Source: Nitrospira sp. (GTDB lineage Bacteria > Nitrospirota > Nitrospiria > Nitrospirales > Nitrospiraceae). From it: a stretch of DNA of 37,727 nucleotides. A program made the position numbers and the translations under genes. The notes beneath the pieces were generated by a model. It saw only the letters and a list, made by a program, of their open reading frames with translations, did no database searches and was not told the DNA's origin. The stretch spans positions 307-38,033 of the forward strand of contig PLBR01000157.1 in assembly GCA_003135435.1 (NCBI GenBank), given 5' to 3'. Of this stretch, positions 17,101 through 24,750 are shown in pieces (within the stretch, counting starts at the first letter, position 1; each line of letters begins with the position of its first letter).

Positions 17101-20100
17101 CCGGCCTCGTTGCTCGAACGACTGAAGCAGTTCAGCGCGGAGCGAAACACGACCGTGTTCATGACCCTATTGGCCTGTTTCCAGATCCTCTTGAGTCGAC
17201 ATTCAGGCCAAAGTGATGTCGCCGTGGGCTCTCCTATTGCGAACCGGACTCAATCCGCGGTCGAATCGATCATCGGTTCGTTTGTCAATACGTTGGTGTT
17301 ACGCACTGATCTTTCCGGCAATCCGACGTTCGAAGAGATGCTTGAGCGGGTCCGCGAAACGGCGTTAGGAGCCTATGCCAATCAGGATTTCCCGTTCGAT
17401 AAGCTGGTGGAAACGATGCACTCAAGTCGCGACCATAGCTCTGCCCCGCTGGTGCAAGTGCTCTTCAATTTAGCGAATGCTCCCATCGGGGAGATCAATG
17501 TCCAGGGTTTGAGTTGGGTGCCATTTGAGGTGGAGACGGGAGCTGCACAGTTTGACTTAAGCCTGACGATTGAAACAGAGATTGCCCGCAAAGCCTACTT
17601 GACGTTCAACACCGATCTCTTTGAGCGTCAGACAGCCGAACGGATGTTGGGACAGTACAAAGTCCTGCTCCATAGCGCGTTGGCAAATCCCACAGCCAGG
17701 CTTTCTGAACTCTCACTGCTCACAGCACCCGAGCGTACCCAGCTGTTGCAGGACTGGAATCGAACCCAAGAAGACTACCCGCAGTTCGAATGTTTTCCTC
17801 AGATGTTTGAAGGACAAGTCGAAAGGACGCCTGATGCCGTCGCCTTGTCGATGGGGCAGGAGGCGTTACGCTACGGGGCTCTCAATGCCAGGGCCAATCA
17901 GCTGGCACGCTATCTCCGAACGCTTGATGTCCGGCCTGGCGTGGCGGTGGGTATTTGCCTCGAACGGTCATTGGAGATGGTCATCGCTTTGATGGCCGTT
18001 CTCAAAGCCGGCGGGGCCTATGTCCCTCTCGATCCTGAATATCCCCGCGACCGGCTTCGGTTTATGGCAGAGGATGCAGCCGTCGTGATCGTGCTCACGT
18101 CTGAAGGTCTTTCCGATCGATTTGATTCTCAAGCCTGTCGAATACTGTGTCTTGAACGGGAGCAGAAGAGGATTGCACAGGAGGTCGGCCATAATCTTCC
18201 ACCGACCGCGACATCTCAAGACTTGGCGTACATCCTCTACACCTCGGGATCGACCGGACAGCCGAAAGGAGTAGAAATCCCTCACTGGGCGCTTGTGAAC
18301 TTCTTGTGCTCGATGCGGCAGGAGCCGGGATGTTCTGCTCAGGATGTGATGGTATCCGTGACGACGCTGTCTTTCGATATCGCCGGGTTGGAGTTGTACG
18401 TGCCGTTGCTGGTGGGGGCCCGTGTAGAGATCGTCAGTCGAGCCGTTGCGATGGATGGATGGAAATTAAGGACACTCTGTGAGGCAGTGCAGCCGACAAT
18501 CATGCAAGCGACCCCTGCGACATGGCGAATATTAATTGAGGCCGGATGGTTGGGCAGCGACAGGCTGACGGTGCTCTGCGGAGGGGAGGCCCTTCCGCCG
18601 GACCTTGCGGCGGCACTGCTGGATCGTAGTGCCGCCTTGTGGAATATGTATGGTCCGACTGAAACCACAATTTGGTCCGCGATTGAGAGAATCGAACGGA
18701 CAGATCAGGAGATTACCATTGGCCGTCCGATTGCCAATACGGAAATGTATATCTTGGATCAGTTCCTCCAGCCGGTTCCCATTGGCGTCTCCGGGGAACT
18801 ATATATTGGGGGCCATGGTTTAGCCCGAGGATATCGTAGGCGCCCTGAGTTAACGAAGGAACGGTTCGTTCCCCATCCATTCTCGACAGATCCTCACGCG
18901 AGACTGTATCGAACAGGAGATCTGGTTCGCTATCGCCCAGATGGACGCATCGTGCATCTCGGTCGGTTGGATCAACAGGTCAAAATCAGAGGATTCAGGA
19001 TCGAATTGGGTGAGATTGAGGCGGTGCTGGGCCGCCATCCCGCTGTCCGTCAGGCGGTGGTGGCAGCACGGGAAGATCAGCAAGGTCTCAAACAGCTGGC
19101 GGCCTATTTGGTGTGTCAGCAGGGGCAAGTACCAAGCCCGACAGAACTTCGCTCATTTGTGCGAACGGCGCTTCCCGAATACATGACCCCTTCCTTCTTT
19201 GTGTTTATGGAGGCGATGCCCCTGACGGCCAATAACAAGGTCGACGTGCGGGCATTACCTGCTCCAGCCCCCTATCTCTCAGACGAGCTGGTTTACGTTG
19301 GGCCGCGCGATCGAATGGAAGTCCAACTGACGGCCTTGTGGCAGCAGGTGCTGGAAGTCCCAAAGATCGGGATCCATGACAACTTCTTCGATCTCGGTGG
19401 CCATTCCCTCAAGGCGGCCCAACTCTTTTTTCTTCTCGAGCAGGTGTATGGAAGGCACCTGCCGCTCGCCACGTTGTTTCAAGCGCCGACCATTGCAGAG
19501 CTAGCGTCGGTTCTTTCACGCGAACAGTGGGTGCCGCCATGGCAATCGCTGGTGGCGATTCAGCCGAGCGGGTCGGCGATCCCGATTTTCATGGTATCGG
19601 GAGTGGGAGGCAATGTCTTAATTTTTGCCCAGTTGGCGAGGTTGCTAGGCCCGAATCAGCCGTTCTATGGATTGCAGGCGCGAGGATTGGATGGGAAACA
19701 GGCGCCGTTTATCTCGGTGCCGGAGATGGCGAGGCATTACATCGCTGAGATCCGCGCACTTCGCCCACAAGGGCCGTACGTGCTTGTGGGCATTTGTACT
19801 GGTGGGCTGATCGCATATGAGATGGCTCAGCAATTATTCGGGCAGGGGGAAGCCGTCACCTTGGTCATGATGGATACCTGGCATCCGACTTCGTATCGCC
19901 CTCATCGTCATAGGTGGCCGATGAGACTTTGGTTGCCGCTATTTATTTTGTGGAAGACAATGGGAAATATTCACGTGCTCCTCCGGATGCCCATGAAAGA
20001 CTGGAGGCCTTTCGTCCAGCGCAAACGCGAGAGGCTCTTGTCCTTTTTAGGAAATAGAACCACTGAAGATGAACTTTTTGTTGAGTTTCAGGTCGAAAGA

Positions 20101-20400
20101 GTAATGCAATCGACGCGCATAGCGGTGGCCCGCTATGCAGTGCGCAAATATCATGGGCGCATTCTCAATATCGTTGCTTCGAAACGGAACGTGGCTGAGG
20201 CAGTGATAGATACCAGACATGTCTGGGCAGAGCTTGGTGGCGGAGGGAGTCAGACTGTGCCTATCGCTTCCGCTGATTCAGGTCTCCTCCTTACCTCACC
20301 ACATGTCGGAGAAGTGTCCGGGCATCTCCAGGCCTTCCTTGCCGTTGATGATCAAGATGAGACAGCCCGCCATCGCCGCGCTCCTGATATGAGTGCGTGA
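11122..20400 (+). CDS. Lipopeptide NRPS: FAAL-ACP-C-A-PCP-C-A-PCP-TE
   Basis: A 3092-residue assembly line. The domains are:
- FAAL, about 1-570 (YTSGSTATPRG; LPYFHDYGLLHGIIAP; SGGPNFSYESC), loading a fatty acid as acyl-AMP.
- Carrier 1 (GGNSLL, Ser628).
- C1, with HRLIADG at 838-844 instead of HHxxxDG.
- A1 (YTSGSTGRPKG near 1314; code by eye DGTWIAEVWK, 7 of 10 shared with the Tyr code DGTITAEVAK, unassigned).
- Carrier 2 (Ser1706).
- C2 (HHIIGDQ, 1899-1905).
- A2 (near 2373; code DILQLGMIWK, glycine-like).
- Carrier 3 (Ser2762).
- Thioesterase with GICTGG (Cys2892 as nucleophile), Asp2918 and His3061.
By collinearity the product is fatty acyl-X-Gly, linear or cyclised. There is no epimerase. 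The start is ATG 11122 (TTG 11119 adjacent). A nine-G run at 14832-14840 lies in A1. The exporter and PPTase follow in the same operon. Confidence 0.95.
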   Translation: MPKPLPPASHSLADLFEFCCHRKPQELAYACVRDNLELESQLTYGELEHTVRSLAGHLARRARPGTRALLLYPQGLDVVCAFWACMCAGLVPVPAPAPDPVRRKHSLPRLRAIIEDAQVSLVLTTSGIDAVSSDLSVAKDGNQIEWMATDQPYDQADTVELPRLNETALAYLQYTSGSTATPRGVMVSHGNVVSHCKALSLAGGVSDRSRSLCWLPYFHDYGLLHGIIAPFYAGIPAYLMSPITFLRRPLRWLEAVSRFSITHSGGPNFSYESCLRAARQQREWQADLSTWTVASCGAEPIHADTVQQFIETFGPQGFRRTSFAPAYGLAEATLLVTMKRAEAEPTFLKVEAEALADSIVKESSSLERGTRTLVGCGEPLEETRVLIVNPTTQSSCQAGVVGEVWLAGAGIATGYWGRPEESDATFKATLAGSGEGPYLRTGDLGFIHRGELFLTGRLKELIIVRGRNYYPHDLEWTAEQAHPGLRRGCGAAFSIESESGERVVLVYEIEKKLPESDMSEVMSCIRRALADEYELEVHNVVLVKSGTIPRTSSGKIQRHACRADFESGQLAVVGTSTLGTTEENQNVEPLNEIPRTPVENRLLDIWQEVLGGPQPRRHANFFALGGNSLLAAQVVARIFDVFHVELPLSIVFEYPTFSALATRVSELSTSKNKTETAVEGLGFSAGGGGLQIPLVPLSPVSRQGRMSLSFSQQRLWFLEQVHPGSSINHISMGVRIRGPLNPKKLERSVQEIIRRHEVLRTRFGSERGEGFAEISGESVFTMGQHDLQALNQREQETEVRQLLRTEASQPFDLGRGPLFRVALMALDQDQHVLALTFHRLIADGWSLRVFCKELALLYEAGAEVRRARLSNLGVQYVDYAKWQRTRLSQGLREVHREYWIGQLSGARPPVELPADRPRPRIRTFEGGVRSRALSPGLAAALDMFCQQHGVTTFMVLYAVFVTWLHRYTQESDVVVGSVVACRRRVELEDVIGYCVNTVALRSELSDGLTGQDLLKQVRRVVIDAYDHQELPFEEVIEALSLRREGMLSPLFNVMIVCEDDPLAAFKIRDLEATHLPWEPTVSEFDLVLMVVNKVQGLELALLYDSTIFDESTVSRMLGQLETLLGEFIKKPESRLCGLSLLTSEERRHILLEWNQTKVPVSLSAGVHALIEAQVERTPDAIAVICGDESLSYQELNRRANRVARALQKLGVCADLPVGLCVERSVDGIVGLLGILKAGGGYVPLDPSFPDHRLRLMLDDAQVSIVVTQGHLRGLLHSYGGWVCDVETLCDPTVSGGGENLATPVLPDQLAYIMYTSGSTGRPKGVAVTHRNLVISLSARLLYYPEQVSRLLLTFSLGFDGSVTGIFWTLLQGGQLVIPSEAAHRDPTALAALVEYHHISHVVWVPSLYNAVLGEALNTQLESLRVVITAAESLSLELVRRHYQLLPNATLYNEYGPTEATVWCSVYQTTREEAGARVPIGKPINNMQLYVLDADLEPLPIGVPGELYVAGDCLARGYVNQPQLTKERFLARPHVAGARLYRTGDRARYRKDGNVEFLGRVDQQVKLRGYRIELGEVEYVLSNAPGVYQAAVLLRQDKPEQQRLVGYVTGQPELKAMLDQVRSYAAARLPQYMVPSVILWVEVMPLTATGKINRSALPVPEETTGQAATKTAPRNQVEEALAELWKSVLGVPEAGIHDNFFERGGHSILATQLVSRMREVFDVEVSLRVLFERPTIMGLAEEVTRLRRGERKASEIPPIVRVPRDKPLPLSYSQQRMWLMYRLAPEGTAYNMPFASRQMGPLNKSALRRTIDAICSRHEAFRTTFAMTGEGPVQIVSPFRPPHWVEVDLSQLPSEQRWREAARLVGYEANQPFDLEKGPLAKFLLIEVEPEDHVLVLTMHHIIGDQWSFGVIGSEFAFFYNAFCQGETPSAKPLLLQYADYAVWERHCLTDDRLSTQSDYWQKSLAGLSRLSLPTDYPRPVMQTFNGSHCMLELPASLLERLKQFSAERNTTVFMTLLACFQILLSRHSGQSDVAVGSPIANRTQSAVESIIGSFVNTLVLRTDLSGNPTFEEMLERVRETALGAYANQDFPFDKLVETMHSSRDHSSAPLVQVLFNLANAPIGEINVQGLSWVPFEVETGAAQFDLSLTIETEIARKAYLTFNTDLFERQTAERMLGQYKVLLHSALANPTARLSELSLLTAPERTQLLQDWNRTQEDYPQFECFPQMFEGQVERTPDAVALSMGQEALRYGALNARANQLARYLRTLDVRPGVAVGICLERSLEMVIALMAVLKAGGAYVPLDPEYPRDRLRFMAEDAAVVIVLTSEGLSDRFDSQACRILCLEREQKRIAQEVGHNLPPTATSQDLAYILYTSGSTGQPKGVEIPHWALVNFLCSMRQEPGCSAQDVMVSVTTLSFDIAGLELYVPLLVGARVEIVSRAVAMDGWKLRTLCEAVQPTIMQATPATWRILIEAGWLGSDRLTVLCGGEALPPDLAAALLDRSAALWNMYGPTETTIWSAIERIERTDQEITIGRPIANTEMYILDQFLQPVPIGVSGELYIGGHGLARGYRRRPELTKERFVPHPFSTDPHARLYRTGDLVRYRPDGRIVHLGRLDQQVKIRGFRIELGEIEAVLGRHPAVRQAVVAAREDQQGLKQLAAYLVCQQGQVPSPTELRSFVRTALPEYMTPSFFVFMEAMPLTANNKVDVRALPAPAPYLSDELVYVGPRDRMEVQLTALWQQVLEVPKIGIHDNFFDLGGHSLKAAQLFFLLEQVYGRHLPLATLFQAPTIAELASVLSREQWVPPWQSLVAIQPSGSAIPIFMVSGVGGNVLIFAQLARLLGPNQPFYGLQARGLDGKQAPFISVPEMARHYIAEIRALRPQGPYVLVGICTGGLIAYEMAQQLFGQGEAVTLVMMDTWHPTSYRPHRHRWPMRLWLPLFILWKTMGNIHVLLRMPMKDWRPFVQRKRERLLSFLGNRTTEDELFVEFQVERVMQSTRIAVARYAVRKYHGRILNIVASKRNVAEAVIDTRHVWAELGGGGSQTVPIASADSGLLLTSPHVGEVSGHLQAFLAVDDQDETARHRRAPDMSA

Positions 20401-20440
20401 TTTCCATCTCCTTCCTTCGTGAGCATGAGGCTGGTCGGTG

Positions 20441-22102
20441 ATGCCATTTAGACGATTTCTCCACTTTATTGTGCAGCGTTCGAGAACCATGGCCTGGCTC
20501 ATGGTCTGTGCCGGTGTTATGTCAGGTCTCTTGAGCGCCGGGGTTTTGGCTCTCATAAACCATGTGCTTCATCACCCCTCCGACCATTCCCTCTTCGTGA
20601 TGCTGGGGTTTGTCGTCCTCGTCGCCGGGAAGCTTCTGTCAAACCTATGGTCCCAGCTCCTGCTCGTCCGATTCTCACAAGACACGATTTTGGACCTCTC
20701 CTTGTCGCTCTGTGCAAAGATCGTGCGGGCCCCGTTGCGTGGTTCCGAGCAGCGAGGGGCGGCCAATATCCTCGTCACCCTGACAGATGACGTCAGTTGG
20801 GTGACCTGGGCAATCCAATGTTACCCCCAGTTGATCATGAATGTGGCAGTGGTGCTGGGTTGCGGGTTCTACCTTGCCTGGCTGTCGTGGGGGGCATTTC
20901 TGGGAGTGGTCGGAGTCACCGTGCTTGGTGCCTTGGGGTATCAGTGGCTGCACACCAGCTCGTTCAGCGTCATCTATGCAGCCCGCGAGGCCAGGGCCGA
21001 GCTGTTTCGACACTTTCGTTCCCTCACGGATGGGCTGAAGGAGTTGTTGATGCATCGGGCGCGTCGGCAGGAATTTGTGAATCAGGAAGTGCGAAAGGCG
21101 GCGGAATCCTATCGGCAAACGAATTTAATTGCCACGCGGAGGCAAGCTCTGGCAGAAGCCTGGACTCAGGTCTCGTTTTATTCCCTCATTGGCTTAATAG
21201 TCTTTCTGTCTCCATCTATGGTGGCAGTGTCCCCCGAGGCCCTGACCGGGTATGTGGTGGCCGTCCTCTATATGATGGGTCCTATCTGGGGCATTATCGG
21301 GGCGTTACCAACTGTTGAACGAGGCCAAGTGGCATTGGAGAACATTGAACGATTAGGCGTGTCTCTGGACACCGGCCACGAAGACGCCCAGACGTTAGAA
21401 TTGGCAGGCCTTGACGCTGGGATTTCTCCTATTGTGCAGTGGAACGAGGTCGTGTTTTCGTACGGCGAGGAGAAAGGGGTCGAAACGCCTTTCACGCTTG
21501 GCCCAATCAGTTTTGAGCTGCATCCTGGCGAACTGGTGTTTGTCATCGGAGGGAATGGAAGCGGGAAATCTACTTTTGTGAAAGTCCTCACGGGGCTCTA
21601 TCAGCCTTCACAGGGGAATGTAACGCTGGCTGGCACGATGATCACCGATGCAAACCGGGAGTGGTACCGTGAACACTTTTCGGTCGTATTTTCAGACTAT
21701 CATGTCTTCAATAAACTCCTGGGCCAGTCGGATTCTCAGGCCGAGAGGCTTGCGCCCCAATACTTACGATTGCTGCACATGGAGCAGAAAGTCACTGTGC
21801 ATGAACGCGTGTTCTCGACCCTCGACCTCTCACAGGGGCAGCGAAAGCGGTTGGCGCTTGTCACTGCCTACTTGGAGGATCGCCCTATTTATGTGTTTGA
21901 TGAATGGGCGGCGGACCAAGATCCGCAGTATAAGGAAATCTTTTACAAGACGTTGCTTCCGGACCTGCGTGAGCGAGGGAAATTGGTGGTTGTCATCACT
22001 CACGACGACCGGTATTTTCATCTCGGCGATCAGGTTATTAAATTAGAGGATGGTAAAGTTGTGGAATATTTGAAGACCGGGGTAGGCGGTCGTCGACCGT
22101 AA
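20441..22102 (+). CDS. Cyclic-peptide export ABC transporter (SyrD/PvdE type)
   Basis: A half-transporter of about 553 residues: six membrane segments in the first ~290 residues (AWLMVCAGVMSGLLSAGVLAL, VAVVLGCGFYLAWLSWGAFLGVVG, and so on) fused to an ATPase. Walker A is GGNGSGKST (370-378), the signature LDLSQGQRKR, Walker B IYVFDEW (Asp487, Glu488), and the H-loop ITHDD. The LSQGQ signature and the DEWAADQDP segment are typical of the SyrD/PvdE/PvdE-like group that exports non-ribosomal peptides or siderophore precursors across the inner membrane. It lies 40 bp after the synthetase and 10 bp before the PPTase, so it is the likely exporter of the lipopeptide. I chose ATG 20441 over the adjacent GTG 20438. 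Confidence 0.92.
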   Translation: MPFRRFLHFIVQRSRTMAWLMVCAGVMSGLLSAGVLALINHVLHHPSDHSLFVMLGFVVLVAGKLLSNLWSQLLLVRFSQDTILDLSLSLCAKIVRAPLRGSEQRGAANILVTLTDDVSWVTWAIQCYPQLIMNVAVVLGCGFYLAWLSWGAFLGVVGVTVLGALGYQWLHTSSFSVIYAAREARAELFRHFRSLTDGLKELLMHRARRQEFVNQEVRKAAESYRQTNLIATRRQALAEAWTQVSFYSLIGLIVFLSPSMVAVSPEALTGYVVAVLYMMGPIWGIIGALPTVERGQVALENIERLGVSLDTGHEDAQTLELAGLDAGISPIVQWNEVVFSYGEEKGVETPFTLGPISFELHPGELVFVIGGNGSGKSTFVKVLTGLYQPSQGNVTLAGTMITDANREWYREHFSVVFSDYHVFNKLLGQSDSQAERLAPQYLRLLHMEQKVTVHERVFSTLDLSQGQRKRLALVTAYLEDRPIYVFDEWAADQDPQYKEIFYKTLLPDLRERGKLVVVITHDDRYFHLGDQVIKLEDGKVVEYLKTGVGGRRP

Positions 22103-22112
22103 ATATCGCCCC

Positions 22113-22910
22113 ATGATGTCGAATGTCTGTATCCAGGATGGCGTTGTGCTGATTTCATTCCAGTCGATTGAGCATCTTACGGGTATTGAATGGCAGGGCC
22201 ACACCAGCCTCGAACTGATGGCTGTTCACCTCTGGGGGATTGAGCTCGACGGGTCGCAACGCTGTCTGGAGCGATGCGCGCAGTGGTTGGACAAAGAGGA
22301 ACAGCACAGGGCCGCGCGCCTGGTTCGAGAGGAGGACCGGCAGCGCTATGTGCTTGCGCACGGAGGTCTCAGAGCGGTGCTCAGCCGGTATCTTGGGATC
22401 GGGCCCGATGTGGTAGAGCTGTATCGTAGTGAGGCAGGTAAGCCCTCCTTGACGAGGGAGTTAGGAGGGCAGCCCACGATCACGTTCAATATGTCCCATG
22501 CGCATGGCCGTGCGCTCATAGCGGTCTCAAAGGGGCAAGAGGTCGGAGTTGATCTCGAACGAATTCGTTCGGACGTAGAGATTGCGAAACTTTCCGAACG
22601 TTACTTTACTCCCTTCGAACATGCCACGATCATGCAGTCGACTCAGGAACAGCGTGCAGCGAGGTTCTTCCGCTACTGGGTTGCGAAAGAGGCGGTCCTC
22701 AAGGCGCAAGGTATCGGCCTTCAGGCCTTGAGTCAGTGCGAGATTCTCATGGCAGCGGACGGAGTCGGCGCAGAGATTCGGGTTCCGGTGGGCTCTCCGC
22801 TCCAAGACGAATGGAGGATTCGTCTCCTCTTTTGTGGAGAGGGATGGGAAGCAGCGGTGGCGGCTCAGGGGGTAGACTGGGTCGCGCAGTGCGGTCTAGC
22901 AGGATGCTGA
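22113..22910 (+). CDS. Sfp-type 4'-phosphopantetheinyl transferase
   Basis: This enzyme transfers phosphopantetheine from CoA to the carrier serines of the synthetase, making it active. The 265-residue length and pseudo-dimer layout match the Sfp group. Visible motifs are EAGKPSL, FNMSHAHGRALIAVS, GVDLERIR (Asp147, Glu149 for Mg2+) and FRYWVAKEAVLKAQGIGL (Lys192, Glu193). The gene begins 10 bp after the ABC transporter, so it is the third gene of the operon. ATG 22113 and ATG 22116 are both possible starts, without a strong ribosome-binding site. The last codons and the TGA stop (AGGATGCTGA) belong to a dispersed repeat, so the repeat has rewritten the C-terminus. Confidence 0.92.
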   Translation: MMSNVCIQDGVVLISFQSIEHLTGIEWQGHTSLELMAVHLWGIELDGSQRCLERCAQWLDKEEQHRAARLVREEDRQRYVLAHGGLRAVLSRYLGIGPDVVELYRSEAGKPSLTRELGGQPTITFNMSHAHGRALIAVSKGQEVGVDLERIRSDVEIAKLSERYFTPFEHATIMQSTQEQRAARFFRYWVAKEAVLKAQGIGLQALSQCEILMAADGVGAEIRVPVGSPLQDEWRIRLLFCGEGWEAAVAAQGVDWVAQCGLAGC

Positions 22911-23032
22911 AAAAGTCCGCCAGTCTGTCTTGTTCATTTGGTCTGTCTGGTCGGTCTGATCTATTCGGTCTGTTCTGTCTGTCTCGTGTGATCGGTTGAA
23001 CGAAACTAACCAGATGAACCAGACAGACCGGG
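22899..23032. repeat. Dispersed repeat copy with hairpin core
   Basis: It starts GCAGGATGCTGAAAAAGTCCGCCAG inside the end of the PPTase gene. A T/G-rich run (TTTGGTCTGTCTGGTCGGTCTG) follows, then the core GGTTGAACGAAACTAACC (22994-23011) and an arm of 9-nt units CCAGATGAA, CCAGACAGA. It probably also forms the 3' hairpin of the operon transcript. Confidence 0.85.
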
Positions 23033-23043
23033 CTTGCCTGCCT

Positions 23044-23544
23044 CTATTGAGTTGAAAGCGGATTTGTCGCTGGTGGTACCTCGCGGAGCTCCTTGAAAAA
23101 CTTCTGAATGAGGGTCTGACTCTCCTGATCGAGGACCCCTCCGGTTACGGCAACCCGGTGGTTCAGCTTCGGCTCTGACGGCAGGTCGAACAGCGATCCG
23201 CAGGCCCCGGCTTTGGGATCCCATGCCCCAAAGACGACTCGGGGAATCCTTGCTAAGATAATCGCACCGATACACATCGCGCAGGGCTCCACGGTCACGT
23301 AGAGTGTCGTGTCGGTCAATCGCCACGTGCCCAGTGTGGTCGCTGCGGCGCGGATCGCAATGACCTCGGCATGGGCCGTGGGGTCCTGCCAGAGTTCGCG
23401 GTAATTGTGTGCCTGCGCCAGAATCTGGCTGTCTTGGACGATCAAGGCGGCGATCGGCACTTCGCCGACGGCTGGTGCCCGGGCCGCTTCTTCCAGGGCC
23501 ATCCGCATAAATGTGAGGTCCTGTGCGCGCTCGTTTCCTGGCAC
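23044..23544 (-). CDS. tadA: tRNA-specific adenosine-34 deaminase
   Basis: TadA converts the wobble adenosine of tRNA-Arg(ACG) to inosine. The 166-residue protein has the zinc-deaminase motifs HAEV (His58, catalytic Glu60) and EPCAMC (Cys88, Cys91). TadA-specific sequence follows: GAIILARIPRVVFGAWDPKAGACGSLFDL, LNHRV, and a C-terminal helix with FFKELR. The start is GTG 23544: GAGGAG (23551-23556) is placed six bases upstream, and the resulting length suits the family. An ATG further upstream (23580) would add 12 residues not expected for TadA. Dispersed repeats lie on both sides (22899-23032 and 23612-23732). Confidence 0.93.
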   Translation of the reverse strand: MPGNERAQDLTFMRMALEEAARAPAVGEVPIAALIVQDSQILAQAHNYRELWQDPTAHAEVIAIRAAATTLGTWRLTDTTLYVTVEPCAMCIGAIILARIPRVVFGAWDPKAGACGSLFDLPSEPKLNHRVAVTGGVLDQESQTLIQKFFKELREVPPATNPLSTQ

Positions 23545-23611
23545 TGTTGTCTCCTCAGCTCTGGGCGACCATCCTAGCATGGTGGTTTGACAGGAAAGAA
23601 GAGACGCGCGA

Positions 23612-23732
23612 GCAGGATGCTGAAAAAGTCTGCAGCAGCACCCGTTATTTAGTCTGTCTGGTTTCTCTGGTTTTTTGGTTGAACGAAACTCACCAGATGA
23701 ACCAGACAAACCAGATGGACCAGACAGACCGG
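23612..23732. repeat. Dispersed repeat copy with hairpin core
   Basis: It starts GCAGGATGCTGAAAAAGTCTGC. The left arm has GTCTGTCTGGTTTCTCTGG, the core is GGTTGAACGAAACTCACC (23678-23695), and the right arm is the clearest 9-nt array: CCAGATGAA, CCAGACAAA, CCAGATGGA, CCAGACAGA, CCGG. The array ends two bases before the stop codon of the anti-sigma gene. Confidence 0.88.
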
Positions 23733-23733
23733 A

Positions 23734-24750
23734 CTAGGACCGGCTCAAGAGATACATCGGTCCGGTTGGTTGCGGGCGGCCGCCTGAGGGCTCAAGGCTG
23801 ACGGCAAAGGTCTTCGCGTCCGTGAAGCTCGGCACTTTCTTGACCAGTAGGTGTGCGGTGTCTCCGCGATCCATCTGAAAGATCCCGATGCTCATGGGTT
23901 TGTCGTGAATGGCCCACAGTTGATAGGTCGTGCCAGCGGGACATTCCGGCAGGTTCACGGAGTAGAGCCAGACTTTTTGGGTTCGAGAATCGTACAGCAA
24001 GACTCCCGCAGCCCGTTTCGCCATGTCCGATCCGGTAAGGGACACGGCTTTGACGTTGGGGATTCGAAGGAGTGTAGCCAATTCGTCTTGCGGAGTTCCG
24101 ACGATGTGAGCGCCGCTTTGCTGGCTCAATTGAACACGAGTCTCTTCCAGCTCAGCGTCACGTTGGGCCAACTGTTCCTTGACTTCCGTGGCTTCGTTCA
24201 TTCGTTGCTGCATTTCGTTGCGTAATTCGGCGAGGATTTTGGCTTGCTCGCTGACCTCACGATGCACACCGGCAAGCTTCGTCGACTTTTCCTGAAGCGA
24301 TGCTTCGAGCTGCTGAATGTTCGATGTGTCGGCGGAACGTTGTGCCGCAAAATTCCACGCAACATATCCGCCGACCGCCACGATCAGGAGTGTGGCCAAG
24401 CCAAGGGCCCAGGGTAGTGTCAACGATCGGGCAGGGGCGACGGGAGGAAAGAGGTGGTTCATCCATTCGCCCGGTTCCAGACTCGGGCGGACCGGTTCTT
24501 TCGATGTCGCTTCAGCTGGGATCGGCGCGGGGTTTCGTCCGGCCATGATCGTGGCCTTGAGGGAGCGTGGAGGACTGGTCGGACTGAGACCGAGCGGGAG
24601 GAGCGCGGCGACGGATTGATAGTCCTTCAGCGCACTGTGACAGGAGGCGCAGCCGGAGAGTAAGTGGGCTTCCAGCGCCTGTCGCTCGGTCCGGTCCAGC
24701 GCGCCTGCGGCATACAAGGGAACCGACTCTTCGAGTTCATCATGCGTCAT
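23734..24750 (-). CDS. Anti-sigma factor, RskA-like, with N-terminal zinc-binding domain
   Basis: A 338-residue membrane protein that should hold the adjacent ECF sigma factor inactive. Residues 1-40 form an anti-sigma zinc-binding helix bundle (His29, Cys34, Cys37 in AHLLSGCASC). A single membrane helix (about 115-137, PWALGLATLLIVAVGGYVAW) is followed by a long periplasmic coiled coil (QLEASLQEKSTKLAGVHREV and on). The C-terminal RskA domain has VKAVSLTGSDMAKRAAGVLLYD, GTTYQLWAIHDKP and FAVSLEPSGGRPQPTGP. Its ATG overlaps the sigma gene's TAA by one base (TAATG), giving translational coupling. Release probably follows regulated proteolysis. The stop codon sits at the edge of a dispersed repeat. 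Confidence 0.92.
   Translation of the reverse strand: MTHDELEESVPLYAAGALDRTERQALEAHLLSGCASCHSALKDYQSVAALLPLGLSPTSPPRSLKATIMAGRNPAPIPAEATSKEPVRPSLEPGEWMNHLFPPVAPARSLTLPWALGLATLLIVAVGGYVAWNFAAQRSADTSNIQQLEASLQEKSTKLAGVHREVSEQAKILAELRNEMQQRMNEATEVKEQLAQRDAELEETRVQLSQQSGAHIVGTPQDELATLLRIPNVKAVSLTGSDMAKRAAGVLLYDSRTQKVWLYSVNLPECPAGTTYQLWAIHDKPMSIGIFQMDRGDTAHLLVKKVPSFTDAKTFAVSLEPSGGRPQPTGPMYLLSRS

Noticed and set aside
23545-23709. N-terminal extension of TadA to 221 residues
   Set aside because: It would read through the dispersed repeat. The GAGGAG site and family length favour GTG 23544.
22930-23732. CRISPR array
   Set aside because: The regular 9-nt steps are contiguous inverted-repeat arms without spacers, and no cas genes are present.
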